Under the pieces are notes generated by a model that did not search any database, had not been told where the DNA came from, and saw nothing but the letters and a program-made list of their open reading frames with translations. A DNA stretch of 64,000 nt, taken from assembly GCA_026387935.1 (NCBI GenBank), contig JAPLKU010000003.1:186001-250000 (forward strand), written 5' to 3'. Both the position numbers and the translations under genes were made by a program. This document shows, piece by piece, positions 44,406 through 52,586 of the stretch (its first letter is position 1; every line of letters begins with the position of its first letter). This DNA comes from Gemmatimonadota bacterium (GTDB lineage Bacteria > Gemmatimonadota > Gemmatimonadetes > Gemmatimonadales > Gemmatimonadaceae).

Positions 44406-45136
44406 ACGCGACACGGCCGGCGGGGCCGCTCAGCGTCCGCCTCGGAATGGACGCGCTTGCCTTGGTGGTGCGACCCACGCTGAACGTCCTGATGAATCGG
44501 ACATGGGAGGGTCTCGAACATCTCCCGCGCGGCGGATTCATCATGTGCCCGAACCATCTGACGGAAATCGATCCGTTCCTGATCGGCCATATGCTGTACA
44601 GCAACGGCATCATTCCGCACTTCCTTGCCAAGCATTCGCTATTCCAGATTCCCGTGCTCGGCGCGTGGTTGCGCTGGGCGGGACAGATTCCGGTTGATCG
44701 CCGCGGTGGAGCGACGGCACTTGAGTCGCTCGCCGTTGCGCGGCGCGTGCTCGATCGCGGTGGGGCCATCATCGTCTATCCTGAAGGGACTTTGACGCGC
44801 GATCCAGCCCTATGGCCGATGCGCGGCCGCACTGGAGCGGCACGACTCGCGTTTGACACGCAAGCGCCGGTGATCCCTGTCGCGCACTGGGGCGCACACG
44901 AGCTATTGCCCCAGTATGCGCGGCGCGTCAGACCCTTCCCCCGAAAGACTTCTCGCGCGTCGATCGGTCCGGCGGTTGATCTCGACGACCTGCGGGGGCG
45001 TGGCATCGATCGCGCCATGCTCGAGACCGCGACCGACCGTATCCAGGACGAGACGACGGCGCTCCTCGGCATACTTCGCGGCGCCACGCCACCGGCGGTT
45101 CGGTTCGAGATGGCCACCGCGCGTTCACTCTACTGA
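44402..45136 (+). CDS. PlsC-type 1-acylglycerol-3-phosphate acyltransferase
   Basis: 244-residue acyltransferase with the canonical motifs that the PfaC-fused domain lacks: NHLTEID (H-x4-D), FLAKHSLFQIPVLGAWLRW, PVDRRGG and YPEGTLTRD. It should esterify an acyl chain to lysophosphatidate. The GTG overlaps the pfaC stop (GTGA), placing it in the pfa operon, and it is the third acyltransferase-type gene or domain in the window. It may have specificity for the synthase product, moving it to the membrane lipid; that is inferred from position only. An internal ATG at 44447 is an alternative start. Confidence 0.88.
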   Translation: MNATRPAGPLSVRLGMDALALVVRPTLNVLMNRTWEGLEHLPRGGFIMCPNHLTEIDPFLIGHMLYSNGIIPHFLAKHSLFQIPVLGAWLRWAGQIPVDRRGGATALESLAVARRVLDRGGAIIVYPEGTLTRDPALWPMRGRTGAARLAFDTQAPVIPVAHWGAHELLPQYARRVRPFPRKTSRASIGPAVDLDDLRGRGIDRAMLETATDRIQDETTALLGILRGATPPAVRFEMATARSLY

Positions 45137-45152
45137 CGGTCACGCGAGTCTC

Positions 45153-45188
45153 GACCCCTTGATTCTCGTCCGGAGATTCAAGGGGGTC
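45153..45188 (+). terminator. Strong hairpin at the end of the pfa operon
   Basis: GACCCCTTGATTCTC pairs with GAGATTCAAGGGGGTC over ~14 base pairs with one T-T mismatch and one bulged G, loop GTCCG. It is 16 bp after the acyltransferase stop and is followed by AATTCTTTCC, a weak T tract. Likely transcription terminator for the operon, or a barrier between the convergent operon and the PPTase gene. The rest of the 270-bp gap (45137-45406) shows no gene. Confidence 0.55.
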
Positions 45189-45406
45189 AATTCTTTCCGC
45201 GGGGGACAAGCAGGTTTCGGGTCGTCGCGCACCGCATGGGCGGCATGCTGACCGCCACGTGGTTGTTGCGGCACGATCCCTGAACACTCCGCTGAGTTGC
45301 CCTGCCCTCGTGGCCTGCGCTGTGGCGCCGACGAGGCGAGTGCCGAACGCCGAACACCTCGAAATTATTCAGCGCGGCGCGGGGCTCGACGCCACACTGC
45401 GCTTCA

Positions 45407-46150
45407 TCACGAGCTGACGAGCGCGCCAGTCCAGCGGAGGCAATGCACGCTGGAGATTCCGCCGCGCACCGCTATCGCGCCGGCCATTGAAGGTGCGGTC
45501 GCGAGAGGACGTGTTGTCCAGTCGCCGACGGTTCCGTACGACGGCGGTACGCGTCGCAATTTCGGCGCAGCACGGCCATCAATGCGAAACTCGACCTCCG
45601 AGAGCGGCACGGTGAGCCCGTCGCCGGCAGCCTTGAGCATCGCCTCTTTGTGCGCCCAGAGCGCGAAGAAGGCGGACTCCCCGAGCGATTCCACGCTGGC
45701 ACTCTCTGCTTCCGTGAAGAAGCGACGTGCGATGGCTATGCGATCAACCGTTCGCGCTTCGTTCTCGACGTCGACGCCAACGTCGCCAGCGCGGGTCACC
45801 GCTACGGCGAGCACCGATCCCGAGTGCGCCACGCTCACGGAGAGTGGCGGCGCCTCACCGGATTGGTCAATCACCGGCTTCCCTTTTTCGAGGAGTCGAA
45901 CGGCCACTCGGGCCGCCGGAATATCGAGATACATCCCGACGAGCAGTCGGAGGGCCGATCGCCCGCGCACGAACGCGTCGCGGCGGCCCGGCGCCAGCAT
46001 ACGAGTCGCCTGCGCACGCTCCTCGCTCGACAGCACATCGGCCGGCGGCCACGGCGATGCGGCTGACAGATCCTCACACCAGACGTGCACTTCTCCGGCG
46101 CCGAGCGGCGGAACGACCGATACGGCTCGCCACGAATCGTCAAACGTCAT
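45407..46150 (-). CDS. pfaE: Sfp-type 4'-phosphopantetheinyl transferase (PfaE-like)
   Basis: 247 residues. Core motifs of Sfp/PfaE-type PPTases: RSALRLLVG near 64, LSVSVAHSGSVLAVAV, the Mg-binding GVDVE at 125-129 and WAHKEAMLK at 165-173. It transfers phosphopantetheine from CoA to the ACP serine, needed for any PUFA synthase. It is convergent with the pfa operon and separated by 270 bp, as PfaE often is in or near pfa clusters. The function for this ACP is inferred from proximity; it could also serve other carrier proteins. Confidence 0.88.
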   Translation of the reverse strand: MTFDDSWRAVSVVPPLGAGEVHVWCEDLSAASPWPPADVLSSEERAQATRMLAPGRRDAFVRGRSALRLLVGMYLDIPAARVAVRLLEKGKPVIDQSGEAPPLSVSVAHSGSVLAVAVTRAGDVGVDVENEARTVDRIAIARRFFTEAESASVESLGESAFFALWAHKEAMLKAAGDGLTVPLSEVEFRIDGRAAPKLRRVPPSYGTVGDWTTRPLATAPSMAGAIAVRGGISSVHCLRWTGALVSS

Positions 46151-46165
46151 TCAACCGGCCGCCGA

Positions 46166-48016
46166 CTACGGAACAACGGTGAGAATCTCGACGCGTGATG
46201 CCGAGTCCTTCGCGCGGAAAACACGATGGGTCTGCGCCTTGAAATCGGAGTCCTTGGCCTCAAAGATGTTCGCCACCCAGGTCTGCGGGTTCCGGTCGAT
46301 GATCGGGAACCAGCTGCTCTGCACCTGCACCATGATCCTGTGGCCCTTGAGGAAGCGGTAGCTCTGCGTGTGCAGGTCAATCGTTACTGGCGTGACCTTT
46401 CCCGGCACCATCGGCTCCGGTTTCTCGCGGTTGTTTCGAAATCGCGCGCGCATGACGTCGTTCGAGACCATCAGCTCCCAGCCACTGAGCTTGAAATCAG
46501 GCTCATGACTCTCGGGATAGACGTCAATGAGCTTCACGACGAAATCGGCATCCTGCCCGGTGGTACTGACGAACAGTTTCGCGGTCACATCGCCGGCGAG
46601 GACAACCGCCTCAGTGAGTACTGTGGTCTGGTAGGTAAGCACGTCGGCGCGATCGTTCACGAAGCGCTGGTCTTCGAGCAACCAGGTACCCCAGCCGGAA
46701 CCCTTCGGATAGTACGTCGGCTCGATGGGCCGGCGGCGGTACGGGACGGGATGCGCCGGGTCGCTCACGTACGAGTCGGCAGCTGACAGTTGGCTGTTGG
46801 CAGCAGGTGCTTCGAACGACAGCGTCCCGTTCGCGCCGAAGTAGAGCGACTTCGTCTTCGCCTCTTTCGGGGGCCATGCGGTGAACGTCCGCCACTTTCC
46901 GCCGCCACCGGCGCTCTCGAAGACCGTTGCTTCCGGCTGTGCGAGCGAGCCTTTGTCCTTGAGATAGTACGCGAAGAACGGCGCCTCGATGTTCTTTCGG
47001 AAATATTCACCGGTCGCCGAACCGAAACTGATGTTGCCGAGTTTGTCGCCCGGGCCGCCACGCCAACCGCCGTGCCGCCATGGACCCACAACCACAAAGT
47101 TCTTCGACTGCGCGTCGTGCTTCTCAAGCTCGCGATAGATCATCATGGGGCCATAGAAATCTTCCTGGTCCCACCAACCCGCGACGTTGAGCGTCGGCAC
47201 GTTGACGCGGGTGAGGTACGATTTCATGGCCTGCTGCTGCCAAAACCCGTCGTAGTTCGGGTGCGCCTGGAAGTCGTCCCAGGTGGGGAGATGTTTGTCT
47301 TTCAGGTATTTCTTCTGGATGTTGCTCAGCGCACCGAGCTTGAGGTACCAATCGTAGGTGTCGTACGTCTCGAACTCGAACTGCGAGCCGCCCTTCGCGT
47401 TTTCCACCATGTAGGCGTACTCAAAGCCGTAGCTCAAGCGAAAGGCGCCGTTGTGGTGGAAATCGTCGCCAATCCACATGTCGCTGGGACTGGCCTGTGG
47501 ACTCACGGCCTTGAGCGCCGGATGCGGGTCGAGCATGCCCATGGCAGCAGTCCAGCCGGGGTACGACACGCCCATCATCCCGACGCGACCATTGTTATTC
47601 GGCACGCTCTTCGTGAGCCAGTCAATGGAGTCGTAGGCGTCGGTGCTTTCATCGATCGAACCCCGTGGGCCGTCCACCGGACGCGGCGCACGCTGCATGA
47701 CGAACTGCCCCTCGCTTTCGTATTTCCCGCGAATGTCCTGCATCGCGAAGATGTAGCCGTCGGCGTGGAGTTCGGCGTACGCGCGCGTCGGCGAATAGTT
47801 GGGCCCCGGCACGCCGTACGGTGTGCGCACGAAGAGAATCGGAAGCGGACCCGTGGCGCGTTTGGGAACGAAAAAGACGGTATTGAGCTTCACCCCGTCG
47901 CGCGCGGCGACCATCACACGTGTGAAGGTGTAGTTCGTGTCCGGTGCCGCCGGCGCCTGCGCGACGGTAGCGGCGGGAAAGGCGATGATCGAAAGCGCGA
48001 GGGCAGCGAACCGCAT
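46166..48016 (-). CDS. CocE/NonD-family X-Pro dipeptidyl-peptidase-like hydrolase
   Basis: 616 residues with a signal peptide (FAALALSIIAFPAATVAQA). The alpha/beta hydrolase core holds FVRTPYG, AMQDIRGKYESEG and the nucleophile elbow MMGVSYPGWTAA (GxSYxG). The acid and His lie in the usual insertion (VVVGPWRHGGW is the likely His region). The C-terminal beta-sandwich (VTAKLFVSTTGQDADFVVKL, then GHRIMVQVQSSWFPIIDRN) is characteristic of CocE-type peptidases and esterases. Probably periplasmic or secreted, acting on acylated or proline-containing substrates. The ATG MRFAALAL is preferred to an upstream GTG/ATG adding ten residues. Same strand as the PPTase, 15 bp away. Confidence 0.88.
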   Translation of the reverse strand: MRFAALALSIIAFPAATVAQAPAAPDTNYTFTRVMVAARDGVKLNTVFFVPKRATGPLPILFVRTPYGVPGPNYSPTRAYAELHADGYIFAMQDIRGKYESEGQFVMQRAPRPVDGPRGSIDESTDAYDSIDWLTKSVPNNNGRVGMMGVSYPGWTAAMGMLDPHPALKAVSPQASPSDMWIGDDFHHNGAFRLSYGFEYAYMVENAKGGSQFEFETYDTYDWYLKLGALSNIQKKYLKDKHLPTWDDFQAHPNYDGFWQQQAMKSYLTRVNVPTLNVAGWWDQEDFYGPMMIYRELEKHDAQSKNFVVVGPWRHGGWRGGPGDKLGNISFGSATGEYFRKNIEAPFFAYYLKDKGSLAQPEATVFESAGGGGKWRTFTAWPPKEAKTKSLYFGANGTLSFEAPAANSQLSAADSYVSDPAHPVPYRRRPIEPTYYPKGSGWGTWLLEDQRFVNDRADVLTYQTTVLTEAVVLAGDVTAKLFVSTTGQDADFVVKLIDVYPESHEPDFKLSGWELMVSNDVMRARFRNNREKPEPMVPGKVTPVTIDLHTQSYRFLKGHRIMVQVQSSWFPIIDRNPQTWVANIFEAKDSDFKAQTHRVFRAKDSASRVEILTVVP

Positions 48017-48101
48017 CGTTCCGTCTCGGGGGTGAGGAATCCCCAAAAGCTACGCGCTTTCACCATGCGCCGCGAAATTGTCGCTTCATAGAATTAAAAA
48101 A

Positions 48102-48145
48102 CAAACGCGGCTGCACCCCCCGATGCACGCCGCGTTTGCCTTTTT
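48102..48145. terminator. Bidirectional intrinsic terminator
   Basis: CAAACGCGGC at 48102-48111 pairs perfectly with 48129-48138; inside the loop a TGCA pair extends the structure. Plus-strand side ends in TTTTT (48141-48145); minus-strand side is followed by T6 (from the A6 at 48096-48101). Both flanking genes are on the minus strand, so it mainly ends the Spy-like gene. A second small hairpin (GCCTCG/CGAGGC, 48156-48176) lies just before it. Confidence 0.75.
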
Positions 48146-48183
48146 ACTTCTTACGGCCTCGCTCTGTCGACGAGGCTGAAGAA

Positions 48184-48618
48184 CTACTCGCCAGCGCCGG
48201 GTCGGCGCGGACCACGCAACCCAGCGTTCGGGCGGTGCTCGCGACGCCACTCCTGCAGCTTCTGACGTCCCTGCTCCTGCGTGATGCTTCCATTACGTAA
48301 CGCGTTTCCGATGCGTTGACGCTCGGCACGAAATGCTTCGCGCGTCGCCACGAGCCGCTGGCGCTGCGCTGGCGTCATGTTCCGAATTCGCTCTCGCATC
48401 ATGGAGTGGCGTACGGTTACCCGCTCCCGAGCGAAGGCATTTTCGCGAACCACGGCGCGTTCAATGACCCGCTGCCGAACCGCCTGCCGAACCGCCTGCC
48501 GACCGGCAACGCGCTGGTGCGCCGGGAGCGGCGGGAGCGGTCGACCCTGCGCCTCAACCGGCGCGGCGGCTACGACCAGAAAGCTGAGGACTGCAAACCG
48601 ACGAACGATGCTGCCCAT
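48184..48618 (-). CDS. Small periplasmic Spy/CpxP-like protein
   Basis: 144 residues. A signal peptide (VLSFLVVAAAPVEAQ) is followed by a strongly basic helical region with repeated ARQAVRQAVRQR-type sequence and the LTxxQ-like motif MTPAQRQRLVATREAF, as in Spy/CpxP-type envelope chaperones. The Arg content is unusually high. Function as a periplasmic chaperone or metal-binding protein is tentative. The start ATG (MGSIVRRFAVL) is chosen over upstream GTG codons. Ended by the terminator at 48102. Confidence 0.62.
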   Translation of the reverse strand: MGSIVRRFAVLSFLVVAAAPVEAQGRPLPPLPAHQRVAGRQAVRQAVRQRVIERAVVRENAFARERVTVRHSMMRERIRNMTPAQRQRLVATREAFRAERQRIGNALRNGSITQEQGRQKLQEWRREHRPNAGLRGPRRPGAGE

Positions 48619-48859
48619 GGTGACCTCCAAAGTGCTTCGCGCTCGGTTGGATTGCCCTGGGACGTCTGTTGAGCGCGTCACGATATCTGACCACCGAGGG
48701 TTGGCCGGCGTTAAGTGCGCCCAGTTGCAACTCTATGCTTATGGATGCGTTCCACCGGCCAAAAGTTTGCAACCCTCTGTGCCGCATTGATTTGACCGCT
48801 TTTCCGGGTGCTCAAGGGGCACACAAGTGTAATGGTGGCATTGAATTAGGCCTCATTCC

Positions 48860-48874
48860 GGAGTATTTTACTCC
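48860..48874. promoter_or_regulatory. Inverted repeat overlapping the -10 region just before sufB
   Basis: GGAGTA and TACTCC flank TTT, two bases before the sufB ATG. TATTTT within it sits 17 bp after TTGAAT (48841-48846), a promoter-like pair that would start transcription at or next to the ATG. The palindrome thus covers both the -10 box and the only purine-rich (GGAG) stretch. A repressor site is plausible; no SufR or IscR gene is in the window. Confidence 0.45.
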
Positions 48875-48876
48875 CC

Positions 48877-50310
48877 ATGGGTTCCTCCATCGAAACGCTG
48901 GTCAATAAAGAGTATCAGTACGGGTTCGTCACCGACGTCGATTCCGACACGCTGGCGCCCGGGCTGACTGAGGAAGTCGTCCGCCTGATCTCGTCCAAGA
49001 AGGCCGAGCCGGAGTGGCTGCTCGAGTGGCGCCTGAAGGCGTACCGGCGCTGGCTCACGATGACAGAGCCGCATTGGCCGAACGTGAAATATCCGCCAAT
49101 CGACTACCAGGCCGCCCGCTACTACTCGGCACCGAAGAGCGTGAAGCCGCTCCAGTCGCTCGATGAAGTGGATCCCGAGCTCCTGGCGACCTACAAGAAG
49201 CTTGGCATTTCGCTTACGGAGCAGAAAATGCTCGCGGGCGTGGCCGTGGACGCCATCTTCGATTCCGTATCGGTCGGCACGACGATGAAGGAAGAGCTCT
49301 CGAAGCACGGGGTCGTCTTCTGCTCGTTCAGTGAGGCCGTGCACAATCACCCCGAGCTCATCCAGAAGTATCTGGGCTCTGTTGTGCCCTACAGCGACAA
49401 CTTCTTCGCCGCGCTCAACTCTGCCGTCTTCAGCGACGGTTCGTTCTGCTACATCCCGAAGGGCGTGCGTTGCCCGATGGAACTCTCGACCTATTTCCGC
49501 ATCAATGCGGCTGAGACGGGCCAGTTCGAGCGAACGCTGATTGTCGCCGACGAGGGTGCGTACGTGAGCTACCTCGAAGGATGCACGGCGCCGAAGCGCT
49601 CGACGAATCAGCTGCATGCGGCCGTCGTCGAACTCGTGGCGCTGGACCGGAGCACCATCAAATACAGCACCGTGCAGAACTGGTACGCCGGCGACAAGGA
49701 AGGCGTGGGTGGCATCTACAACTTCGTGACCAAGCGCGGGAAGGCGCACGCGGACGCGAAGATCTCGTGGACACAGGTCGAGACGGGCTCGGCGATCACC
49801 TGGAAGTACCCCAGCGTGATCCTCCAGGGCGATAACTCGGTCGGCGAGTTCTACTCCGTGGCCGTGGTCAACAACAAGCAGCAGGCCGACACGGGCACGA
49901 AGATGATCCATGTCGGCAAGAACACGAAGTCGACGATCATCTCCAAGGGCATCAGTGCCGGCGAAGGCCAGAACTCCTATCGCGGGCGTGTGCAGGTGCT
50001 GCCGAAAGCCGAAGGTGCACGCAACTACACGCAGTGCGACTCGATGCTGATCGGCAACAAGTGCGGCGCGCACACTTTCCCGTACATCGAAGTGGCGAAC
50101 AACAGTTCGATGACGGAGCACGAGGCGAGCACATCGAAGATCGGCGAAGACCAGATTTTCTACTGCAAGGCACGCGGGCTCAGCACTGAGCATGCGATTT
50201 CGCTGATCGTCAGCGGATTCTGCCGCGAAGTATTCAAGGAACTGCCGATGGAATTCGCGCTCGAGGCGCAGCAACTGCTGGGCATCACGCTCGAGGGTTC
50301 GGTCGGATAA
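48877..50310 (+). CDS. sufB: Fe-S cluster assembly protein SufB
   Basis: 477 residues, full-length SufB. Conserved segments: [74 protein letters not shown], and the C-terminal [22 protein letters not shown]. The Cys in [10 protein letters not shown] is the Cys used by SufB for sulfur or cluster handling. SufB with SufC and SufD is the scaffold complex in which clusters are built. First gene of the suf operon here, separated from sufC by an inverted-repeat element. The region upstream (48619-48876) carries no gene. Confidence 0.95.
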   Translation: MGSSIETLVNKEYQYGFVTDVDSDTLAPGLTEEVVRLISSKKAEPEWLLEWRLKAYRRWLTMTEPHWPNVKYPPIDYQAARYYSAPKSVKPLQSLDEVDPELLATYKKLGISLTEQKMLAGVAVDAIFDSVSVGTTMKEELSKHGVVFCSFSEAVHNHPELIQKYLGSVVPYSDNFFAALNSAVFSDGSFCYIPKGVRCPMELSTYFRINAAETGQFERTLIVADEGAYVSYLEGCTAPKRSTNQLHAAVVELVALDRSTIKYSTVQNWYAGDKEGVGGIYNFVTKRGKAHADAKISWTQVETGSAITWKYPSVILQGDNSVGEFYSVAVVNNKQQADTGTKMIHVGKNTKSTIISKGISAGEGQNSYRGRVQVLPKAEGARNYTQCDSMLIGNKCGAHTFPYIEVANNSSMTEHEASTSKIGEDQIFYCKARGLSTEHAISLIVSGFCREVFKELPMEFALEAQQLLGITLEGSVG

Positions 50311-50321
50311 ATCGCGTTTGT

Positions 50322-50489
50322 TGGAACCGCGGAGATCCGCTGAGAAAAGGGCGAAGATCCACTGAGAAAGCATTTGCAGGGGGTGCGCGCAGACAGTTCG
50401 TCGCGCACTGTGAGTACCCCCAGAAGTTGCAGTTTTCGTTGTAGTCTCCGCGGATCTCCGCAATAACTCCGCGAATCTCCGCGGTTCCA
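50322..50489. repeat. Inverted-repeat-bounded element between sufB and sufC
   Basis: GGAACCGCGGAGATCCGC at 50323-50340 has an inverse copy, with one mismatch, at 50471-50488 (19-bp arms including the flanking T/A). Inside, shorter variants recur: GAAGATCCACTGAGAAA (50353 on) next to ATCCGCTGAGAAAA, and CTCCGCGGATCTCCGC near 50445-50460. About 168 bp. No coding sequence. It looks like a small palindromic intergenic repeat (MITE- or REP-like) inserted in the suf operon, possibly forming a structured RNA. Confidence 0.55.
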
Positions 50490-50521
50490 CCGTTCTGAAT
50501 AACCAACCAAGTAATCAAGCA

Positions 50522-51268
50522 ATGCTGAAGATCGACAACATCCACGCCAGGGCCGGCGAAAAAGAAATCCTGAAGGGGATCTCGCTCACCGTGAACGCCG
50601 GTGAAGTGCATGCCATCATGGGCCCCAACGGCTCAGGCAAGTCCACGCTGGCGCAGGTGATCGCGGGCCATCCCGGGTTCGAGGTGACCAGCGGCTCCAT
50701 CACCTACGGCGGCGACGACCTGCTCGACATGGACCCCGAAGTACGCGCCCAAAAAGGGGTGTTCCTCGCCTTCCAGTATCCGGTGGAGATTCCCGGCGTC
50801 ACGAACGCCTACTTCCTCCGCTCGGCGTACAACGAAATCCGCAAGGCGAATGGCCAGGAAGATATTGATCCGATGGACTTCCTCGACCTGATGGAAAAGA
50901 AGATCAAGCTCGTGGATATGGACCCCGCGATGCTGCATCGCTCCGTGAACGCTGGGTTCTCGGGTGGCGAAAAGAAGCGGAATGAGATTCTCCAGATGGC
51001 CGTGCTCGAGCCGAAGCTCGCCATTCTCGACGAGACAGACTCCGGACTCGACATCGACGCGCTTCGCGTAGTCTCCGGCGGAGTGAACGCGCTCAAACGG
51101 GCTGACAACGCCACGATTGTCGTGACGCACTATCAGCGGCTGCTCAACTACATCGTCCCTGATTTCGTGCACGTGCTCGCGGGCGGCAAGATCGTGAAGT
51201 CGGGCGGCAAGGAACTTGCGCTCGAGCTCGAAGCCAAGGGTTACGACTGGCTGGTGGACGCCGCGTGA
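50522..51268 (+). CDS. sufC: Fe-S cluster assembly ATPase SufC
   Basis: 248-residue ABC-type ATPase of the SufBCD complex. Walker A GPNGSGKST, the SufC-specific signature FSGGEKKRNEILQMA, Walker B LAILDETDSGLD and the H-loop VVTHYQRLL are all present. MDPAMLHRSVNAGFSG precedes the signature as in other SufC. Length is normal (about 250). ATG start, 211 bp after sufB because of the repeat element; the sufD GTG overlaps its stop (GTGA). Confidence 0.95.
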   Translation: MLKIDNIHARAGEKEILKGISLTVNAGEVHAIMGPNGSGKSTLAQVIAGHPGFEVTSGSITYGGDDLLDMDPEVRAQKGVFLAFQYPVEIPGVTNAYFLRSAYNEIRKANGQEDIDPMDFLDLMEKKIKLVDMDPAMLHRSVNAGFSGGEKKRNEILQMAVLEPKLAILDETDSGLDIDALRVVSGGVNALKRADNATIVVTHYQRLLNYIVPDFVHVLAGGKIVKSGGKELALELEAKGYDWLVDAA

Positions 51269-52572
51269 CCGCGCCAGTCGCCAAGTACGCCGACGCATTC
51301 GCGGCGCTCGACACGACCGGCGCACCCGGTTGGCTCGCTGACCTCCGGAGCGCCGCACTGGCCGAGTTCAACGCCGTTGGTTTTCCGACGACGCGGAACG
51401 AAGACTGGCATTTCACGAGCGTGACGCCGATCGCCGAACGGAGTTTTCGTTCGGCCAAACCGTCCGCCGCGCCAACATTAGCCGATGTGCTCGCCGCCAC
51501 CGTTGGCGATCCGTCGTGGCCGCGGGCGGTTTTCGTCAACGGACGCTTCGAGGCATCGCTCTCGTCGTTGAAGACACTCGGCGCCGGCGTTCGCGTCGGC
51601 ACGTTGGCTGACACACTGAAGGACTCACCAGACTTCGTCGCGGCGCATCTCGGCAAGCTCGCCACCTTCGACAAGCAGGCGTTCACCGCCTTCAACACCG
51701 CGTTCGCGCAGGATGGGCTCGTCGTACGGATCGCGCATGGGGTGAAGGCCGATGCGCCGTTGCATGTCATCCATATTGCGGATGCACAGGCGGCGGGCTG
51801 CATGCTGCATCCTCGACTGCTTGTCGTGGCCGAACCGCTCTCCGAGTTCGGCATTGTCGAAAGTTTCGTGTCGCTCAAGGCATCCGAGTATTTCACCAAC
51901 GCCGTCGCCGAAATCACGATCGGCAACGGCGCACGCGTGCACCACTACAAGGTGCAACGCGAGAGCGAGCAGGCGTTCCACGTCGGCACGGTGCAAGTCG
52001 CGCAGGGCCGCGACTCGGCGTTTCATTCGTTCTCGTACGCTGCGGGCGCCGCGCTTTCGCGCACGAATATCTATTCGCGCCTTGGTGGCGAAGCCGCCGA
52101 GGTACGCCTGAACGGCCTCTACATGGTAGACGGCTCGCAGCATGCCGACCACCAGACGTTCGTCGAGCACATCGCACCACACTGCGCGAGCCGTGAACTC
52201 TACAAGGGCATTCTCGACGGGCACGCGCACGGCGTGTTCAACGGAAAGGTGTACGTCGACCCCGAAGCCCAGAAGACCGATGGCAAGCAGTCAAACCATG
52301 CACTGCTGCTTTCAGGTACCGCGCGCGTTGACAGCAAACCGCAGCTCGAGATTTTCGCCGACGACGTGAAGTGCACGCATGGGTCGACGGTCGGACGCCT
52401 CGACGACATCGCCCTCTTCTATATGAAGAGCCGTGGCATCGGCGCCGAAAGCGCACGGGCGCTCCTGACGTATGCATTCGCCGCCGAAGTGCTCGAAACG
52501 GTGGAGCTCGATGCACTGCGCGAAGGGCTCGAGAAGATCGCTTTCGAACGGTTCACGCAGACCGAGCAGTAG
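51265..52572 (+). CDS. sufD: Fe-S cluster assembly protein SufD
   Basis: 435 residues. N-terminal helical region (GAPGWLADLRSAALAEFNAVGFP, RNEDWHFTSV), then the right-handed beta-helix: VQVAQGRDSAFHSFS, TNIYSRLGGEAAEVRLNGL and GSQHADHQTFVEH. The His in VEHIAPHCASRELYKGIL, at the SufB-SufD interface, is present. The C-terminal segment (KCTHGSTVGRLDD, FYMKSRGI) matches the family. SufD is required for iron acquisition by the SufBCD scaffold. Starts with GTG in the sufC stop. Confidence 0.94.
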   Translation: MTAPVAKYADAFAALDTTGAPGWLADLRSAALAEFNAVGFPTTRNEDWHFTSVTPIAERSFRSAKPSAAPTLADVLAATVGDPSWPRAVFVNGRFEASLSSLKTLGAGVRVGTLADTLKDSPDFVAAHLGKLATFDKQAFTAFNTAFAQDGLVVRIAHGVKADAPLHVIHIADAQAAGCMLHPRLLVVAEPLSEFGIVESFVSLKASEYFTNAVAEITIGNGARVHHYKVQRESEQAFHVGTVQVAQGRDSAFHSFSYAAGAALSRTNIYSRLGGEAAEVRLNGLYMVDGSQHADHQTFVEHIAPHCASRELYKGILDGHAHGVFNGKVYVDPEAQKTDGKQSNHALLLSGTARVDSKPQLEIFADDVKCTHGSTVGRLDDIALFYMKSRGIGAESARALLTYAFAAEVLETVELDALREGLEKIAFERFTQTEQ

Positions 52573-52586
52573 TCGCCGGTACATCG

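Noticed and set aside
45297-46361. Plus-strand frame over the PPTase gene
   Set aside because: Ser/Thr/Arg-rich antisense frame; the minus strand has complete PPTase motifs.
48868-50490. 540-codon minus-strand frame opposite sufB
   Set aside because: Fully overlaps a certain sufB gene; no recognisable domain.
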